Part shown: positions 7,913 through 17,115 of the stretch, in pieces
Numbering within the stretch: the first letter of the stretch is position 1
Layout of the letters: every line of letters begins with the position of its first letter
Assembly: GCA_016285345.1 (NCBI GenBank)
Contig: JAEEQN010000001.1
Coordinates: forward strand, 1-64,000
DNA length: 64,000 nt
Reading direction: 5' to 3'
DNA from: Victivallales bacterium
GTDB lineage: Bacteria; Verrucomicrobiota; Lentisphaeria; Victivallales; UBA1829
Program-made: the position numbers and the translations under genes
The notes under the pieces: generated by a model
The model's input: the letters and a program-made list of their open reading frames with translations, nothing else
What the model was told of the DNA's origin: nothing
Database searches by the model: none

Positions 7913-8956
7913 ATGCAAACTCCTTCCTCCTACAAAGAAGCCGGCGTCGACATCGACCTCGCAACTGAACTCCTCGGCCGCGTCAAGCCCCGTCTCGCCG
8001 CCGCACGACGTCCCGAAATGCTCGCCCCCATCGGCGGCTTCGGCGGCCTCTTCCGGGCCGGTTTCCCGGGCTACCGCGAACCCGTCCTCGTCGCCAGCAT
8101 CGACGGCGTCGGCACCAAGCTCATGGTCGCCGCGGAAATGCAAAAATACGACACGGTCGGCTTCGACATCGTGAACCATTGCATCAACGACATCGCCGTG
8201 CAGGGCGCGGAGCCCATCTATTTCCTCGACTACATCGGCATCGGCAAGCTCCGCAGCCCGCTTTATGAAGACGTCCTCGGCGGCATCGCCGACGCCTGCC
8301 GCGCCGCGAACTGCGCCGTCCTCGGCGGCGAGACCGCGGAGATGCCCGGCATGTACGGCAACGACTTCGACCTGGTCGGCATCATCACCGGCATCGTGGA
8401 GAAGAGCGAGATCATCACCGGCGAGAACATCGCCCCCGGCGACGTCGCGATCGGACTCGCGTCCAACGGTCTCCACACCAACGGCTTCAGCCTCGCCCGC
8501 AAACTCCTCTTCGAGGCCGCCGGATACACGGTGAAATCCACCCCCGCCGAGCTCGGCGGCGAATCCGTCGGCGAAGCTCTCCTGAAGCCTCACACCTGCT
8601 ATCTCCCGGCCATCAAGGCCGCGAAGGCCGCGGGCGTTACGATCAACGGCATCGCCCACATCACCGGCGGCGGCCTCGTCGACAACGTCCCGCGTATCCT
8701 GCCGAAGACCGTCGACGCCGTCTTCCACACCGCGAATATCCCGTTCCGGCCCGCCATCTTCGACCTCATGGTCAAGATCGGCAGCCTCCCCGTGCAGGAA
8801 GCCTACCGCGTGTTCAACATGGGCGTCGGCATGGTCTGGTTCGTCCGTCCGGACGCCGCGAAGGCCGCCATCGACGCCGCCGAATCCGCCGGCATCCGCG
8901 CGTTTGTCGTCGGCGAGGTCACGGAAGGCTCCGGCAAGTCCATCGTCACCGAGTAA
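7913..8956 (+). CDS. purM: Phosphoribosylformylglycinamidine cyclo-ligase PurM
   Basis: PurM (AIR synthetase) closes the imidazole ring of AIR with ATP in purine biosynthesis. The 347 residues show the family segments SYKEAGVDIDLA, SIDGVGTKLMVA, HCINDIAVQGAEP, the glycine-rich GGETAEMPGMY, SNGLHTNGFSLAR and HITGGGLVDNVPRILP. Codon use is markedly GC-rich, like its neighbours. It lies between rph and the AI-2E-type permease, with gaps of 32 and 6 bp, so co-transcription is likely. No other pur genes are present. Confidence 0.97.
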   Translation: MQTPSSYKEAGVDIDLATELLGRVKPRLAAARRPEMLAPIGGFGGLFRAGFPGYREPVLVASIDGVGTKLMVAAEMQKYDTVGFDIVNHCINDIAVQGAEPIYFLDYIGIGKLRSPLYEDVLGGIADACRAANCAVLGGETAEMPGMYGNDFDLVGIITGIVEKSEIITGENIAPGDVAIGLASNGLHTNGFSLARKLLFEAAGYTVKSTPAELGGESVGEALLKPHTCYLPAIKAAKAAGVTINGIAHITGGGLVDNVPRILPKTVDAVFHTANIPFRPAIFDLMVKIGSLPVQEAYRVFNMGVGMVWFVRPDAAKAAIDAAESAGIRAFVVGEVTEGSGKSIVTE

Positions 8957-8962
8957 CCGCGC

Positions 8963-10435
8963 ATGGACACCGAACAGGACAAGACCGGGGCATGTCCCGC
9001 GGAACCGAACTCATCCGGGGCGCGTAAGTTCCTCCGCCGTCCGAAGGCGGACATGTTCATCGCACCCGCGCACGGCTTCATCCCGGTCTTCGTGATACTG
9101 GTCCTGTTTCTGCTTGCCGCGATTTTCGTCAAGCCGCTGTTCTTCGGCATCCTCGCAGCCGTCCTGTCGTTCCATTTCGAACAGTTCCTCGAACGCCGTT
9201 TCTTCGGGACGAAGGTCATGCTCGGATTGCATGCCTTCCTCGTGAAGCTGAAAGCCCCGTTCACCGCCTTCCGCAAACGCATCACGCGCCGATTCGGCGA
9301 CGAGCCGGAACACGCGTCCGAGACCGAGGCGGAATGTCCGCTGGAACAGTCCAATGGGCTCTCCGAGGCGGAAAATCGCCGCATCGCGACGCAGGCCTCC
9401 GCCATGACGGTCATCTTCGTCGTGATCGTGACCGTGCTGCTCTCCTGGACGATCGTTCATTTCATCAGCCCGTTCGCCGCGATGTCCGGCGATTCCCTGT
9501 CCCAGTGGGCGCAGAACAACCACGCGGTCGAGAAACTGGAGCAGAAGCTCGGCGAACTGCTGGACCGCCTCGACCCGCCCTCGAAGGAGGAGGAGGGCCT
9601 GAACGTCCGCGAACGCATGCGGAGCCGCATCACCGCCGCGATGGAGGAGCACAACGCCGATTTCGCGAAGTACACGCTCAAGGCGGGCAACGAGCTCGTC
9701 AAAAACGCGTTCCACATCACCGCGTGGGTCGGCACTTTCGCGTTCGACCTCGTGATGTTCCTGTTCTTCTACTACTATTTCCTGCTCAGGATGGCGGTCT
9801 TCGCCGCCGGACGCGCGGACTTCGGGCAGAACCTCGGCGAATGGACCGTGAGCAGCATCTACGAAAGCGGCTGGCTCCCGGACGCTTCCGAGCACGAACG
9901 CAGCGGCGCGGCGCACATCATCAACCACATCTACAAGATGTTCCGGGCGTGGCTGGTCGGTTATTTCTGGATCATCGTGCTGGAGACGATCCTGTACGCG
10001 CTGATCTTCATCCCGTTCAACGTCCCGTTCTGGCCCGTCCTCTCGCTCATCGCGGGCTCCACGATCCTGCTGCCGTTCCTCGGCCCCGTGCTGGCGGCCA
10101 TCCTGTCCGTCGTCGTGGCGATCATCTTCGCGCAGGAAGGCATCGTGATGCCCATCATCGGCATCGCGCTGGCGTACCTGCTGATCCACGTGATCCTGGA
10201 ACAGCTCCTGCTGTATCCCGTGCTGGTCGGCGAGGCGATCGGCCTGACGCTCGTGGAGACGATCATCGTGGTCCTGCTCGGCGCGGTCGTCGCGGGCATC
10301 TCCGGCATGATCCTCGCCGTGCCCGCCGCCGCCCTCCTGAAGCTCCTCGTCCCGCTTTTCTACCAGACCCTGAACGCCCGCAGACGCCGCAAGGCGATGC
10401 AGGCGCAGAGCAGCGCGGACTCCGGCACGCCATGA
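8963..10435 (+). CDS. AI-2E family transporter / PerM-type permease
   Basis: This is a 490-residue polytopic membrane protein of the AI-2E exporter superfamily (former UPF0118, PF01594). Two hydrophobic stretches near residues 38-68, one at about 150-170, one at about 258-277 and a block of helices from about 325 to 465 fit the family topology, and the FLGPVLAAILS region is characteristic. A long hydrophilic insertion (about 85-145, rich in Arg and Glu) follows the first helix pair and is larger than usual. Members export small molecules or act in Na+/H+ exchange; the substrate here cannot be inferred. It starts 6 bp after purM and overlaps the next gene by 4 bp. Confidence 0.85.
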   Translation: MDTEQDKTGACPAEPNSSGARKFLRRPKADMFIAPAHGFIPVFVILVLFLLAAIFVKPLFFGILAAVLSFHFEQFLERRFFGTKVMLGLHAFLVKLKAPFTAFRKRITRRFGDEPEHASETEAECPLEQSNGLSEAENRRIATQASAMTVIFVVIVTVLLSWTIVHFISPFAAMSGDSLSQWAQNNHAVEKLEQKLGELLDRLDPPSKEEEGLNVRERMRSRITAAMEEHNADFAKYTLKAGNELVKNAFHITAWVGTFAFDLVMFLFFYYYFLLRMAVFAAGRADFGQNLGEWTVSSIYESGWLPDASEHERSGAAHIINHIYKMFRAWLVGYFWIIVLETILYALIFIPFNVPFWPVLSLIAGSTILLPFLGPVLAAILSVVVAIIFAQEGIVMPIIGIALAYLLIHVILEQLLLYPVLVGEAIGLTLVETIIVVLLGAVVAGISGMILAVPAAALLKLLVPLFYQTLNARRRRKAMQAQSSADSGTP

Positions 10436-10866
10436 AACCCGGCGAACAGTTCACCTGTCCCGCCTGCGGACGCACCGCGTTCGCGAGGCTCGAAAAGATC
10501 CTCGACGGCTGGGACGTGAAGGGCGAACACCTGGTCTGTTCGTTCTGCGGTGCGGACGCGGGTGCTCCCAGTGCTCCGAAGTCCGCGGATGTCGCCTCGG
10601 CCTCTGCCGGACGCAAGGCGCTGGACGCGCTGTTCGGCAACGATGAATCCGCCTCCTCCCGCAAGACCTCGATCCTGGACATGGACACCCCGTCGGAACA
10701 CCGTTTCTGCCGGGATTGTGCCCACGCGCTCGTGAACGCCTTCGCCGTGATCTGTACGCGCAAACACTGCGAAGTCCAGCCGATGGACGACTGTCCGGAC
10801 TACGAAAAACGCCCGGACCAGCCCCCTTCTTCCTCGAAATCCATTTTGGATTTCGGGAAGAAATGA
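10432..10866 (+). CDS. Cys-rich putative zinc-binding protein, function unknown
   Basis: A 144-residue soluble protein whose ATG overlaps the permease stop (ATGA). The N-terminal part is a zinc ribbon (Cys9/Cys12 and Cys36/Cys39). A low-complexity Ala/Ser linker follows, then a second Cys cluster, CRDC (about 97-100) and CTRKHCEVQPMDDC with a DYEK end. The second half resembles small metal-binding modules of the Cx2C-x12-Cx4C type. I do not recognise the family. Tight coupling to the permease suggests a related function, but this is inference. Confidence 0.75.
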   Translation: MKPGEQFTCPACGRTAFARLEKILDGWDVKGEHLVCSFCGADAGAPSAPKSADVASASAGRKALDALFGNDESASSRKTSILDMDTPSEHRFCRDCAHALVNAFAVICTRKHCEVQPMDDCPDYEKRPDQPPSSSKSILDFGKK

Positions 10867-10998
10867 CCGCCGGGCATAGGTTTACTGGGGATGGAGGAAA
10901 TGAGTTTTTAAAAAAACAGGGTGCTTGAATTTCCGCGGATTATTATTCTTCATCTTCGCCAAAAAGCAAGCATGTTTTCCCGGATCCCTTATGATCCG

Positions 10999-12912
10999 TC
11001 AGGGGGATGCCGGTTCCGGGTGCTGATCTTTCTTTTCGAGTTCGAGGCGAACGACCGCCTCCGCCGGGAAGACCTCGCCGAGGTACGTCGTGCGTCCGTA
11101 GTCGCGGTGGAAATCGACCGCAAGCCCGACCTGGTCCGGCGCAAGCCTGGGGAACGAGAACGTGAACGTCAGGTCTTCCGGCACGGAGAACGGTCCGAGC
11201 CGGACCGGGATGAGCGGCAGACGGTACAGATCGTGCGGGGTCAGATTGACTGTTTCGCGTTTACCGTTGCAGACGACCTCGATCGCTCGTGACTCCAATG
11301 TGTATAGAGTGACCGTCACGTATGCTTTCGCGTATTTGCTCAGGTCCATGCCATGCGCGGAGAACGTCTTGGAGAACGTTACGCCGCTGTCGAGATTTGC
11401 CGCCATCCAGCCGTCGAGGTAGTTCGGGCCGTTGTCGTGCGCCATGAGCGTCGATGAGGTCTCCAGCCGCACGCCGTCCGGCCGCGTCAGCTTCGTCAGA
11501 CCGGGTTCGTACGCCTTCCGGTACGACGGATAGATGCCCCACACGAAATACACGCCCGCGAGCCACGCCAGACCGTATTTCAGCGGGATCCATAGGGGGG
11601 GATTCTTGATTCGGGGGCAGAAAGCGAGCCGTCTCATCCCGAAGACGTCCGTGACGAACAGCGCCGCGCCGATCGCGAAGAACGGGATGGCGGGGACGCG
11701 GAACCGTGCCAGCATGTAAAACGCGACGGTGGCAAACGCGTACAGGAAGAGGAATAGGTACAGCAGAAGGCGTCCGGGATGATTTTTCAGGCGGCGGAAA
11801 TACAGGAAGAACCCGGCAAGCGCAAGGGCGATGAGGATTCCCGTGCGGAGGTTGCCGCACACCCGGAAGATATTGCTTCCTGTTGCGTTCACGCCCAGCT
11901 GGATGTTGTTCGGAATCTCGTCCGAATCGAAGAAAAGGAAGAATTTCTCCGCCTGAAGCTGAAGGAACGCCATCGGCTCCGCGCGGAACCAGTCGAAAAT
12001 GCGGCGCGGGATGGAATATTCGGACTCGTGTTCCATCCATTCGTCATAGGTCGGCGGATACGGGATCGGCAGGCCGCCGGGCGCGGATTCCGGATTGTTG
12101 CCGAGCGTGAGGACCGCGGGCCCGGCGGTCGAGGGACCGGACAGGGAATGCGTCGCAAGGGTGTTTCTGACGGCGAAAGGCAGCTGGGGCAGCAGAATTG
12201 CGGCAAGACAGAGAACCGCCGCCAGAACGGCCTTGCGGCGCGTGGAAAAGCGTTTCCGGCGCAGAGCCGTCCAGTACGCGAATCCCAAGGCGGGCAGGAA
12301 ACACCAGGCGTTGCCGCGCGACAGGATCGCGAACGACAGCATCAGGCCCGTCGCCGCGAAGAATCCGGCGCGTCCGGTCTTCATCGCCCGCAGCGTGAAA
12401 TACAGCAGCAGCGTGAACCACATCGCCTGCTGGATCTCGATCAGCGCGTAGGGCACGTAGAAGAACAGCATCGTGGAGACCGTGCACAGGGCCGCCGCCA
12501 CGAGTCCGGTCACGCGTGACCGCAGCATCGCGCCGGTCAGCCCCGCGAACCATACGATGACACCGACGCAGACCGACTGCGCGATGCCCACGCTCATGTA
12601 TTCGGAGCGGAGCAGGAATTTCACCGCCGGGAGAAAAACCGTGTAATAAAACGGCTGGTAGACGAACTCACTTGGGAAAACGCCGTTCAGGATGCCGCGG
12701 GACAGCGCGTGATAGGTCGCCATGTCCGTGACATCCGGCGGATTGTAGGCAAAGGGGTCCGTATGGACGACCTCCACGGTCATGATGATGCGGAGCACGA
12801 CGGCAAGTAGGGCAAGCAGTGCCAGGACGACCGGGAAATACAGGTGATTCCGGCGGCGCGGGATTGCTTTGCCGGAGTTCAAAGCGGAGGCTGTTTTTGC
12901 CTTCGGCTTCAT
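10999..12912 (-). CDS. GT39-like (ArnT/PMT-type) membrane glycosyltransferase
   Basis: A 637-residue membrane protein with about 10-11 hydrophobic helices between residues 25 and 460 and a C-terminal soluble beta-type domain (about 475-637). An acidic residue pair in the first periplasmic loop (NPPDVTDM, about 57-64), Arg-rich cytoplasmic loops and a long periplasmic loop around 255-320 fit the GT-C glycosyltransferases (ArnT, PMT, GT39) that move sugars from polyprenyl phosphates to lipid or protein. No catalytic assignment can be made by eye. It is the last gene of topA-sanA-ispD-GT39 and overlaps ispD by 4 bp. Confidence 0.7.
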   Translation of the reverse strand: MKPKAKTASALNSGKAIPRRRNHLYFPVVLALLALLAVVLRIIMTVEVVHTDPFAYNPPDVTDMATYHALSRGILNGVFPSEFVYQPFYYTVFLPAVKFLLRSEYMSVGIAQSVCVGVIVWFAGLTGAMLRSRVTGLVAAALCTVSTMLFFYVPYALIEIQQAMWFTLLLYFTLRAMKTGRAGFFAATGLMLSFAILSRGNAWCFLPALGFAYWTALRRKRFSTRRKAVLAAVLCLAAILLPQLPFAVRNTLATHSLSGPSTAGPAVLTLGNNPESAPGGLPIPYPPTYDEWMEHESEYSIPRRIFDWFRAEPMAFLQLQAEKFFLFFDSDEIPNNIQLGVNATGSNIFRVCGNLRTGILIALALAGFFLYFRRLKNHPGRLLLYLFLFLYAFATVAFYMLARFRVPAIPFFAIGAALFVTDVFGMRRLAFCPRIKNPPLWIPLKYGLAWLAGVYFVWGIYPSYRKAYEPGLTKLTRPDGVRLETSSTLMAHDNGPNYLDGWMAANLDSGVTFSKTFSAHGMDLSKYAKAYVTVTLYTLESRAIEVVCNGKRETVNLTPHDLYRLPLIPVRLGPFSVPEDLTFTFSFPRLAPDQVGLAVDFHRDYGRTTYLGEVFPAEAVVRLELEKKDQHPEPASP

Positions 12913-13634
12913 GCGCCGGTTCCCTCGCGGCGGAGACGCAGCAGCGTGCGGCAGAGCTCCAGGTCGGGACGGTACGTGATCTTCGGATTCGGGAAATCGT
13001 GTTCGACCGGGAACACGCGGACCGGGGCGAACCGCTCCATGACCTGCGCGTCGTCGGTGAAGACTTCGCCGGACGCGGCGGCACTGCGGTAGGCGTTCAG
13101 GAGCGGTTCGAAATGAAACACCTGCGGCGTTTCCGCCGTGCGGAGCTCATCGCGCGGGACGGTCTCGCCGAGGAATCCGTCCGGGGTGATGCGCTTCACC
13201 GTTTCGGCGACCTTGCGGCACGCCATCGCGCCGCCGTGCGTCCGGGCGGCGTCCAGACACGCCAGAAGGAGTTCCGGCGTTAGCATCGGTCGTCCGGCAT
13301 CGTGGACAGCGGCGAGCTGGAAACGCGATTCGCCGAGTTTCGCGGCGGCTTCGAGGGCGTTCAGGACGGACTGTGTCCGGGTCGCTCCGCCATGTGTGAA
13401 ATGAAGCGGTACGTCAGGAAGATGTTTTTTTGCGGCGGCACGGAAATCCGCTTCGGCCGCGGCGGGGACGGACAGGATGATCGAACCGGGCGCGAGCACG
13501 GACGCGGCAGTGCGGACGGCGTGGAGGAAGACCGGGATGCCGTCGAGTTCCGCGAAAAGCTTGGACCCGCCGCCGAACCGGGTGGACGCTCCGCCCGCGG
13601 CCAGGATCAATACCGTATCGGAAACAGGATTCAT
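12909..13634 (-). CDS. ispD: 2-C-methyl-D-erythritol 4-phosphate cytidylyltransferase IspD
   Basis: IspD joins CTP to MEP in the non-mevalonate isoprenoid pathway. The 241-residue length is normal. The nucleotide-binding loop LAAGGASTRFGG (about 11-22) with its Arg and Lys, the VHDAGRP segment and the late TDDAQVMER segment are all present. Its stop overlaps the start of the GT39 gene (ATGA), and it follows the SanA-like gene by 26 bp. The pathway supplies polyprenyl carriers that GT-C enzymes use, so the linkage to the glycosyltransferase makes sense but is not proof. Confidence 0.94.
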   Translation of the reverse strand: MNPVSDTVLILAAGGASTRFGGGSKLFAELDGIPVFLHAVRTAASVLAPGSIILSVPAAAEADFRAAAKKHLPDVPLHFTHGGATRTQSVLNALEAAAKLGESRFQLAAVHDAGRPMLTPELLLACLDAARTHGGAMACRKVAETVKRITPDGFLGETVPRDELRTAETPQVFHFEPLLNAYRSAAASGEVFTDDAQVMERFAPVRVFPVEHDFPNPKITYRPDLELCRTLLRLRREGTGA

Positions 13635-13660
13635 AGTTTTCTGCTCCTTGTCCGTTTGTT

Positions 13661-14317
13661 TTATCGCTCGATCGGGTATTTAGCCTGACGGCCGATCGCG
13701 ATGTCCAGAATAGCTTTCACATTAGAAAGGGGCGCGCGGATTGCTGATCCGAGCCATTCGTTCAAATACAGTCCCGACGGAATTCCCGCCTCAAATCCAA
13801 TTGTCGGAATACCGTGATGGTCCGCCAGATAAAGCGCGCGTTCGAGGTGGTCCCGCTGAGAGACCGTGATGAAGTCTTCATAGCCGAAAACATCCCGCAT
13901 ACGGAGGATGGAATCGAGCGTGCGGACACCTTTACCGTCGCCGATGATGGCGTCCTTCGGGACACCCAGTGCGACCAATCCCCGCGTCATGGCGGGGATT
14001 TGCCAATGAAATCTTTCAGGATAATCCGCTCCTGACACGACCAAAAACTGCACCCTGCCGGCATGATAGAGATCCGCCGCGGCCTGAAGCCGTCCGGCGA
14101 GCACGGGACTGGGACGGCCGCCGGAATATTCCGGACACCCGAGGACCATCCCGACCTTGCTGGCCGGAATTTCGTTCACGGAAGAATAGATGCGCGCCGA
14201 GGTTTTGCCGACCAGCCAGTTCGCGGTCAGCACGGCCTCCAGCGCGGCGATCAGGGCCGCCGCCGCCCAGAAGAGAATGACTCTTCTGATACGGCTGATG
14301 CGGCGGACACGGCTCAT
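13661..14317 (-). CDS. SanA/YdcF family (DUF218) membrane-anchored protein
   Basis: The 218 residues have one N-terminal membrane helix (about 12-34) and a DUF218 domain outside: MVLGCPEYSGGRPSPVLAGRL, FLVVSGADY and the later TVSQRDHLERAL segment. Family members (SanA, ElyC, YdcF) affect the envelope barrier and peptidoglycan or lipid carrier metabolism; SanA loss sensitises E. coli to vancomycin. The biochemical activity of the family is not settled. Its start overlaps the topA stop by 4 bp (ATGA), so it is expressed with topA. Confidence 0.85.
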   Translation of the reverse strand: MSRVRRISRIRRVILFWAAAALIAALEAVLTANWLVGKTSARIYSSVNEIPASKVGMVLGCPEYSGGRPSPVLAGRLQAAADLYHAGRVQFLVVSGADYPERFHWQIPAMTRGLVALGVPKDAIIGDGKGVRTLDSILRMRDVFGYEDFITVSQRDHLERALYLADHHGIPTIGFEAGIPSGLYLNEWLGSAIRAPLSNVKAILDIAIGRQAKYPIER

Positions 14318-16863
14318 ACCGGTTTCAGGTTATACTTGGCGGCCATGCGTTCCAGCGCGGCGACCTGCTTTTCGCTGAGGACCTTGCCGGATGCGTGCTG
14401 CTTGGCGAGCGATGCGATGAAGTCGCGGTCGCTGAACGTGCGTCCGCGGCGGACCGTGGGTTCGTTCCAGCTTTCGAACGACTTGAACGCGTTCAGCAGG
14501 GAGTCGATCTGCGCCTTTGCGGCGGGATTCTGTTCCGGCGCGGGCGTCGCGGCGGCGAGGTCGCCTTCGGGGAACTGTCCGGGATATTTGCGGATGACGC
14601 GGGTGAGTGCGGCGATCTGCTTGGCACTGAGCGTCTTGCCCGCCTTGTACTGCTTGCGGAGGGATTCCACGAAAGCCGCATCGTCATACACACGACCGCG
14701 GATGCGCTCCGCCTTGTTCCATTTGACCTTTTCCGCCGCCTGGAAAACGGCTTCCAGACGCGGATCGGCTTCGAACTTCGGCGTTTCGACCTGAACCGCC
14801 TGGCGTTCCCTGATCGCCTGCAAGTGGGCGTTCAGCTTCGCCTGCGCTTCATCCAGCTCTCCGGTGAATCCATACTTCGCGGCGGCTTCCTCCAGGCCGG
14901 GGAGTTTGTCGCGGTATTTCGCCGCGATGGAGAGAAGAGCGTTCCACTGCTTGACCGTGACCGGGACGCCGGACTGTTTCTTGGAGACGACCGAGTTGAA
15001 GAAAGTCTTCTCGTTGAACGGACGTTTCGCGCCGGGCTGCGCGACGGGTTTTTCCCACCCCTGGAACCCGGCGAGGATGCCGATGAGGGCGGCGGCTTTG
15101 CCGTCGTCCGGGGCGTCGGCGAATTTCGCGCCCTTGAGCCATTCGGAGAAAACGCCGTAGAAGTCGCGGAGCATGGCGGTCCATTCGACCCCGCCGTCCT
15201 CGACGTTGTCGAGCTTCTTTTCCATATCGGCGGTGAATCCGACCTGGAAGAGTTCGGGGAGCGACTTCACGAGGTAGTCGTTCACGCGGAATCCGAGTTC
15301 GGTCGGGATGAGCTTGCCTTTTTCGCGGTTCACGTACTTGCGGACCTGGATGGTGTTCACAATCGTGGCGTACGTGGACGGACGGCCGATGCCGTTGGAT
15401 TCGAGTTCCTTGATGAGCGTGGCTTCGGAATAGCGCGGAGCCGGCTCGGTGAATTTCTGTTCGGGCTTGCATCCGGCGAGATCGCATCTCGTGCCGTTGC
15501 GGAGCATGCCGAGGAGCTCGGGATCGGGCGCGGATTCGTCCTGGTCGTCCTCCGCCGTGTGCGTTTCATCCTTGATGTTGTAGACGGCGAGGAATCCGGG
15601 GAACTTCGTCACGGTCGCGGAGGAGCGGAACGAGAAGACGTGCGGCGCGGACGCGGCGTTTTCCACGGTGACGGTCGTGGTCTCAAGCAGGGCCGGGTTC
15701 ATCTGGCATGCCACGAAACGCCGCCAGATCAGCGTGTAGAGTTTCAGCTGGGCCGGGTTCAGGAACGGACGGAGTTTGTCCGGGGTCAAATTGACGTCGG
15801 TCGGACGGATCGCCTCGTGCGCGGCCTGCGCGTTGGCCTTGGATTTGTAGATGTTGGGTTTCTGCGGGACGTAGTCCGGGCCGAACGTCGCTTCGATGTA
15901 GGCGCGGCATGCCGCCTGCGCCTCGATCGCGATGTTCACCGCGTCGGTTCTCATGTAGGTGATGAGGCCGACGGGGCCGTTGTCGAGCGTGATGCCTTCA
16001 TAGAGCTGCTGCGCGGTCTGCATGGTCTGGTTCGCGGTGAACCCCATGGCGGAGCTGGCGGCCTGCTGGAGCGTACTGGTGATGAACGGCGGCGGAGCGA
16101 ACTTGCGGCGTGGCGAAGTCTCCAGGTCGGCGATCTTCCACACGGATGCGTCGTCGATGAGCTTGCGCAGGGCTTCCGCCTGTTCCTTGTCGGGTACGTC
16201 GGCATTTCTGCCGTCGACTTTCGCGAGTTTCGCGCGGAAGGAACGGCCCGGGGCGGTTTCCGGATGGAACAGCGCCTCGAATATCCAGTATTCCTTCGGG
16301 ATGAACGCGAGGATCTCGCGTTCGCGTTCGCAGACCAGACGGAGCGCCACGGACTGCACGCGGCCGGCGCTGATGCCGCGTTCGATGCGCGACCACAGCA
16401 GCGGGCTGATCTGGTAGCCGACGATGCGGTCGAGCACGCGGCGCGCCTGCTGGGCGTCAACGCGGTTCATGTCGATCTCGCCGGGAGCCTGGAACGCGCG
16501 GTTGATGGCGCTGCGGGTGATCTCGTGGAAGGAGACTCGGTGGAAATGCGCCTTCTTGTTGATCTTGCGCAGGACTTCCTGCAGATGCCACGCGATGGCC
16601 TCCCCTTCGCGGTCAGGGTCCGACGCCAGATAGATGTCTTCCGCGTTTTTTGCGGCGGTCTTGAGTTCGCCGAGGTTGTGCCCGCGTGCCTTGCTCTCCT
16701 CGTACTGCGGTGCGAAGTTGTGTTCGATGTCCACGCCGAACGAGTTTTCGGGCAGGTCGCGGATATGGCCCATCGAGGCCTTGATGATGTATTCGGACGG
16801 CAGGATGCGCCCGATCGTGCGCGCTTTCGCGGGGGATTCCACGATAACCAGTTGTTTGCTCAT
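14314..16863 (-). CDS. topA: DNA topoisomerase I TopA, with a C-terminal repeat extension
   Basis: A type IA topoisomerase that relaxes negative supercoils. I start at MSKQLVIVESPAKA (16863), preceded by a CCGGAG site; an upstream Met at 16908 lacks one. The 849 residues hold the TOPRIM domain (VIVESPAKA, SDPDREGEAIAWH), the RRVLDRIVGYQISPLLW segment, the active-site Tyr in LITYMRTDA (usually MRTDS) and GIGRPSTYA. After about residue 600 there is no Cys-rich zinc ribbon. Instead three related modules occur (about 614-655, 722-766, 806-849), each with an upstream Trp, an RGR/KRP turn and F..SL.KQ...GK.LS.KQ..AL....KY. It leads a four-gene operon. Confidence 0.96.
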   Translation of the reverse strand: MSKQLVIVESPAKARTIGRILPSEYIIKASMGHIRDLPENSFGVDIEHNFAPQYEESKARGHNLGELKTAAKNAEDIYLASDPDREGEAIAWHLQEVLRKINKKAHFHRVSFHEITRSAINRAFQAPGEIDMNRVDAQQARRVLDRIVGYQISPLLWSRIERGISAGRVQSVALRLVCEREREILAFIPKEYWIFEALFHPETAPGRSFRAKLAKVDGRNADVPDKEQAEALRKLIDDASVWKIADLETSPRRKFAPPPFITSTLQQAASSAMGFTANQTMQTAQQLYEGITLDNGPVGLITYMRTDAVNIAIEAQAACRAYIEATFGPDYVPQKPNIYKSKANAQAAHEAIRPTDVNLTPDKLRPFLNPAQLKLYTLIWRRFVACQMNPALLETTTVTVENAASAPHVFSFRSSATVTKFPGFLAVYNIKDETHTAEDDQDESAPDPELLGMLRNGTRCDLAGCKPEQKFTEPAPRYSEATLIKELESNGIGRPSTYATIVNTIQVRKYVNREKGKLIPTELGFRVNDYLVKSLPELFQVGFTADMEKKLDNVEDGGVEWTAMLRDFYGVFSEWLKGAKFADAPDDGKAAALIGILAGFQGWEKPVAQPGAKRPFNEKTFFNSVVSKKQSGVPVTVKQWNALLSIAAKYRDKLPGLEEAAAKYGFTGELDEAQAKLNAHLQAIRERQAVQVETPKFEADPRLEAVFQAAEKVKWNKAERIRGRVYDDAAFVESLRKQYKAGKTLSAKQIAALTRVIRKYPGQFPEGDLAAATPAPEQNPAAKAQIDSLLNAFKSFESWNEPTVRRGRTFSDRDFIASLAKQHASGKVLSEKQVAALERMAAKYNLKPV

Positions 16864-16951
16864 GCTGTATACTCCGGGAAATGCCGGAAATCCGCGCGGT
16901 TTTTCCATATTCCGCTCCGGGCCCGGCAGGGTTGCTTTTGCTTATTCTATT

Positions 16952-16980
16952 AATATAGCGACAGTCCCCGTGAATGTCAA
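16952..16980 (-). promoter_or_regulatory. Promoter of the topA operon
   Basis: Read on the minus strand: TTGACA (16980-16975), a 17-bp spacer, TATATT (16957-16952) followed by AAT. This is the closest match to the sigma-70 consensus in the window. Confidence 0.8.
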
Positions 16981-17026
16981 GCGCAAAAGAAGAAAGAACT
17001 TTTGTTTTTTATAATAAGAAGAGGCG

Positions 17027-17043
17027 CGGAGCTGTAAGCTCCG
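17027..17043. repeat. 7-bp hairpin next to repeat B
   Basis: CGGAGCT-GTA-AGCTCCG is a perfect small palindrome downstream of the vWA gene and upstream of the topA promoter. It may be part of the terminator of the vWA operon, because T-rich sequence follows on the minus strand at about 17020-16998. Confidence 0.5.
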
Positions 17044-17090
17044 GGAGGCGGCGCCTCCACTGCGGTTGTGTCCGGCTGCGCTCGGACACG
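17044..17090 (-). repeat. Structured intergenic repeat B, copy 1 (two hairpins)
   Basis: On the minus strand this reads as a GTGTCCG/CGGACAC hairpin (17089-17083 with 17074-17068), CACAACC, then a GGAGGC/GCCTCC hairpin. It aligns without gaps to 37661-37707 at 37 of 47 positions. One stem pair differs as C-G versus G-C, a compensating change. It lies just after the vWA gene. Confidence 0.75.
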
Positions 17091-17115
17091 ATAAGGCCCG
17101 GAACAGATTATGCGT

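Noticed and set aside
10981-10998. CGGATC/GATCCG hairpin between the converging Cys-rich and GT39 genes.
   Set aside because: The stem is only 6 bp and neither strand has a T tract after it, so I do not call a terminator.
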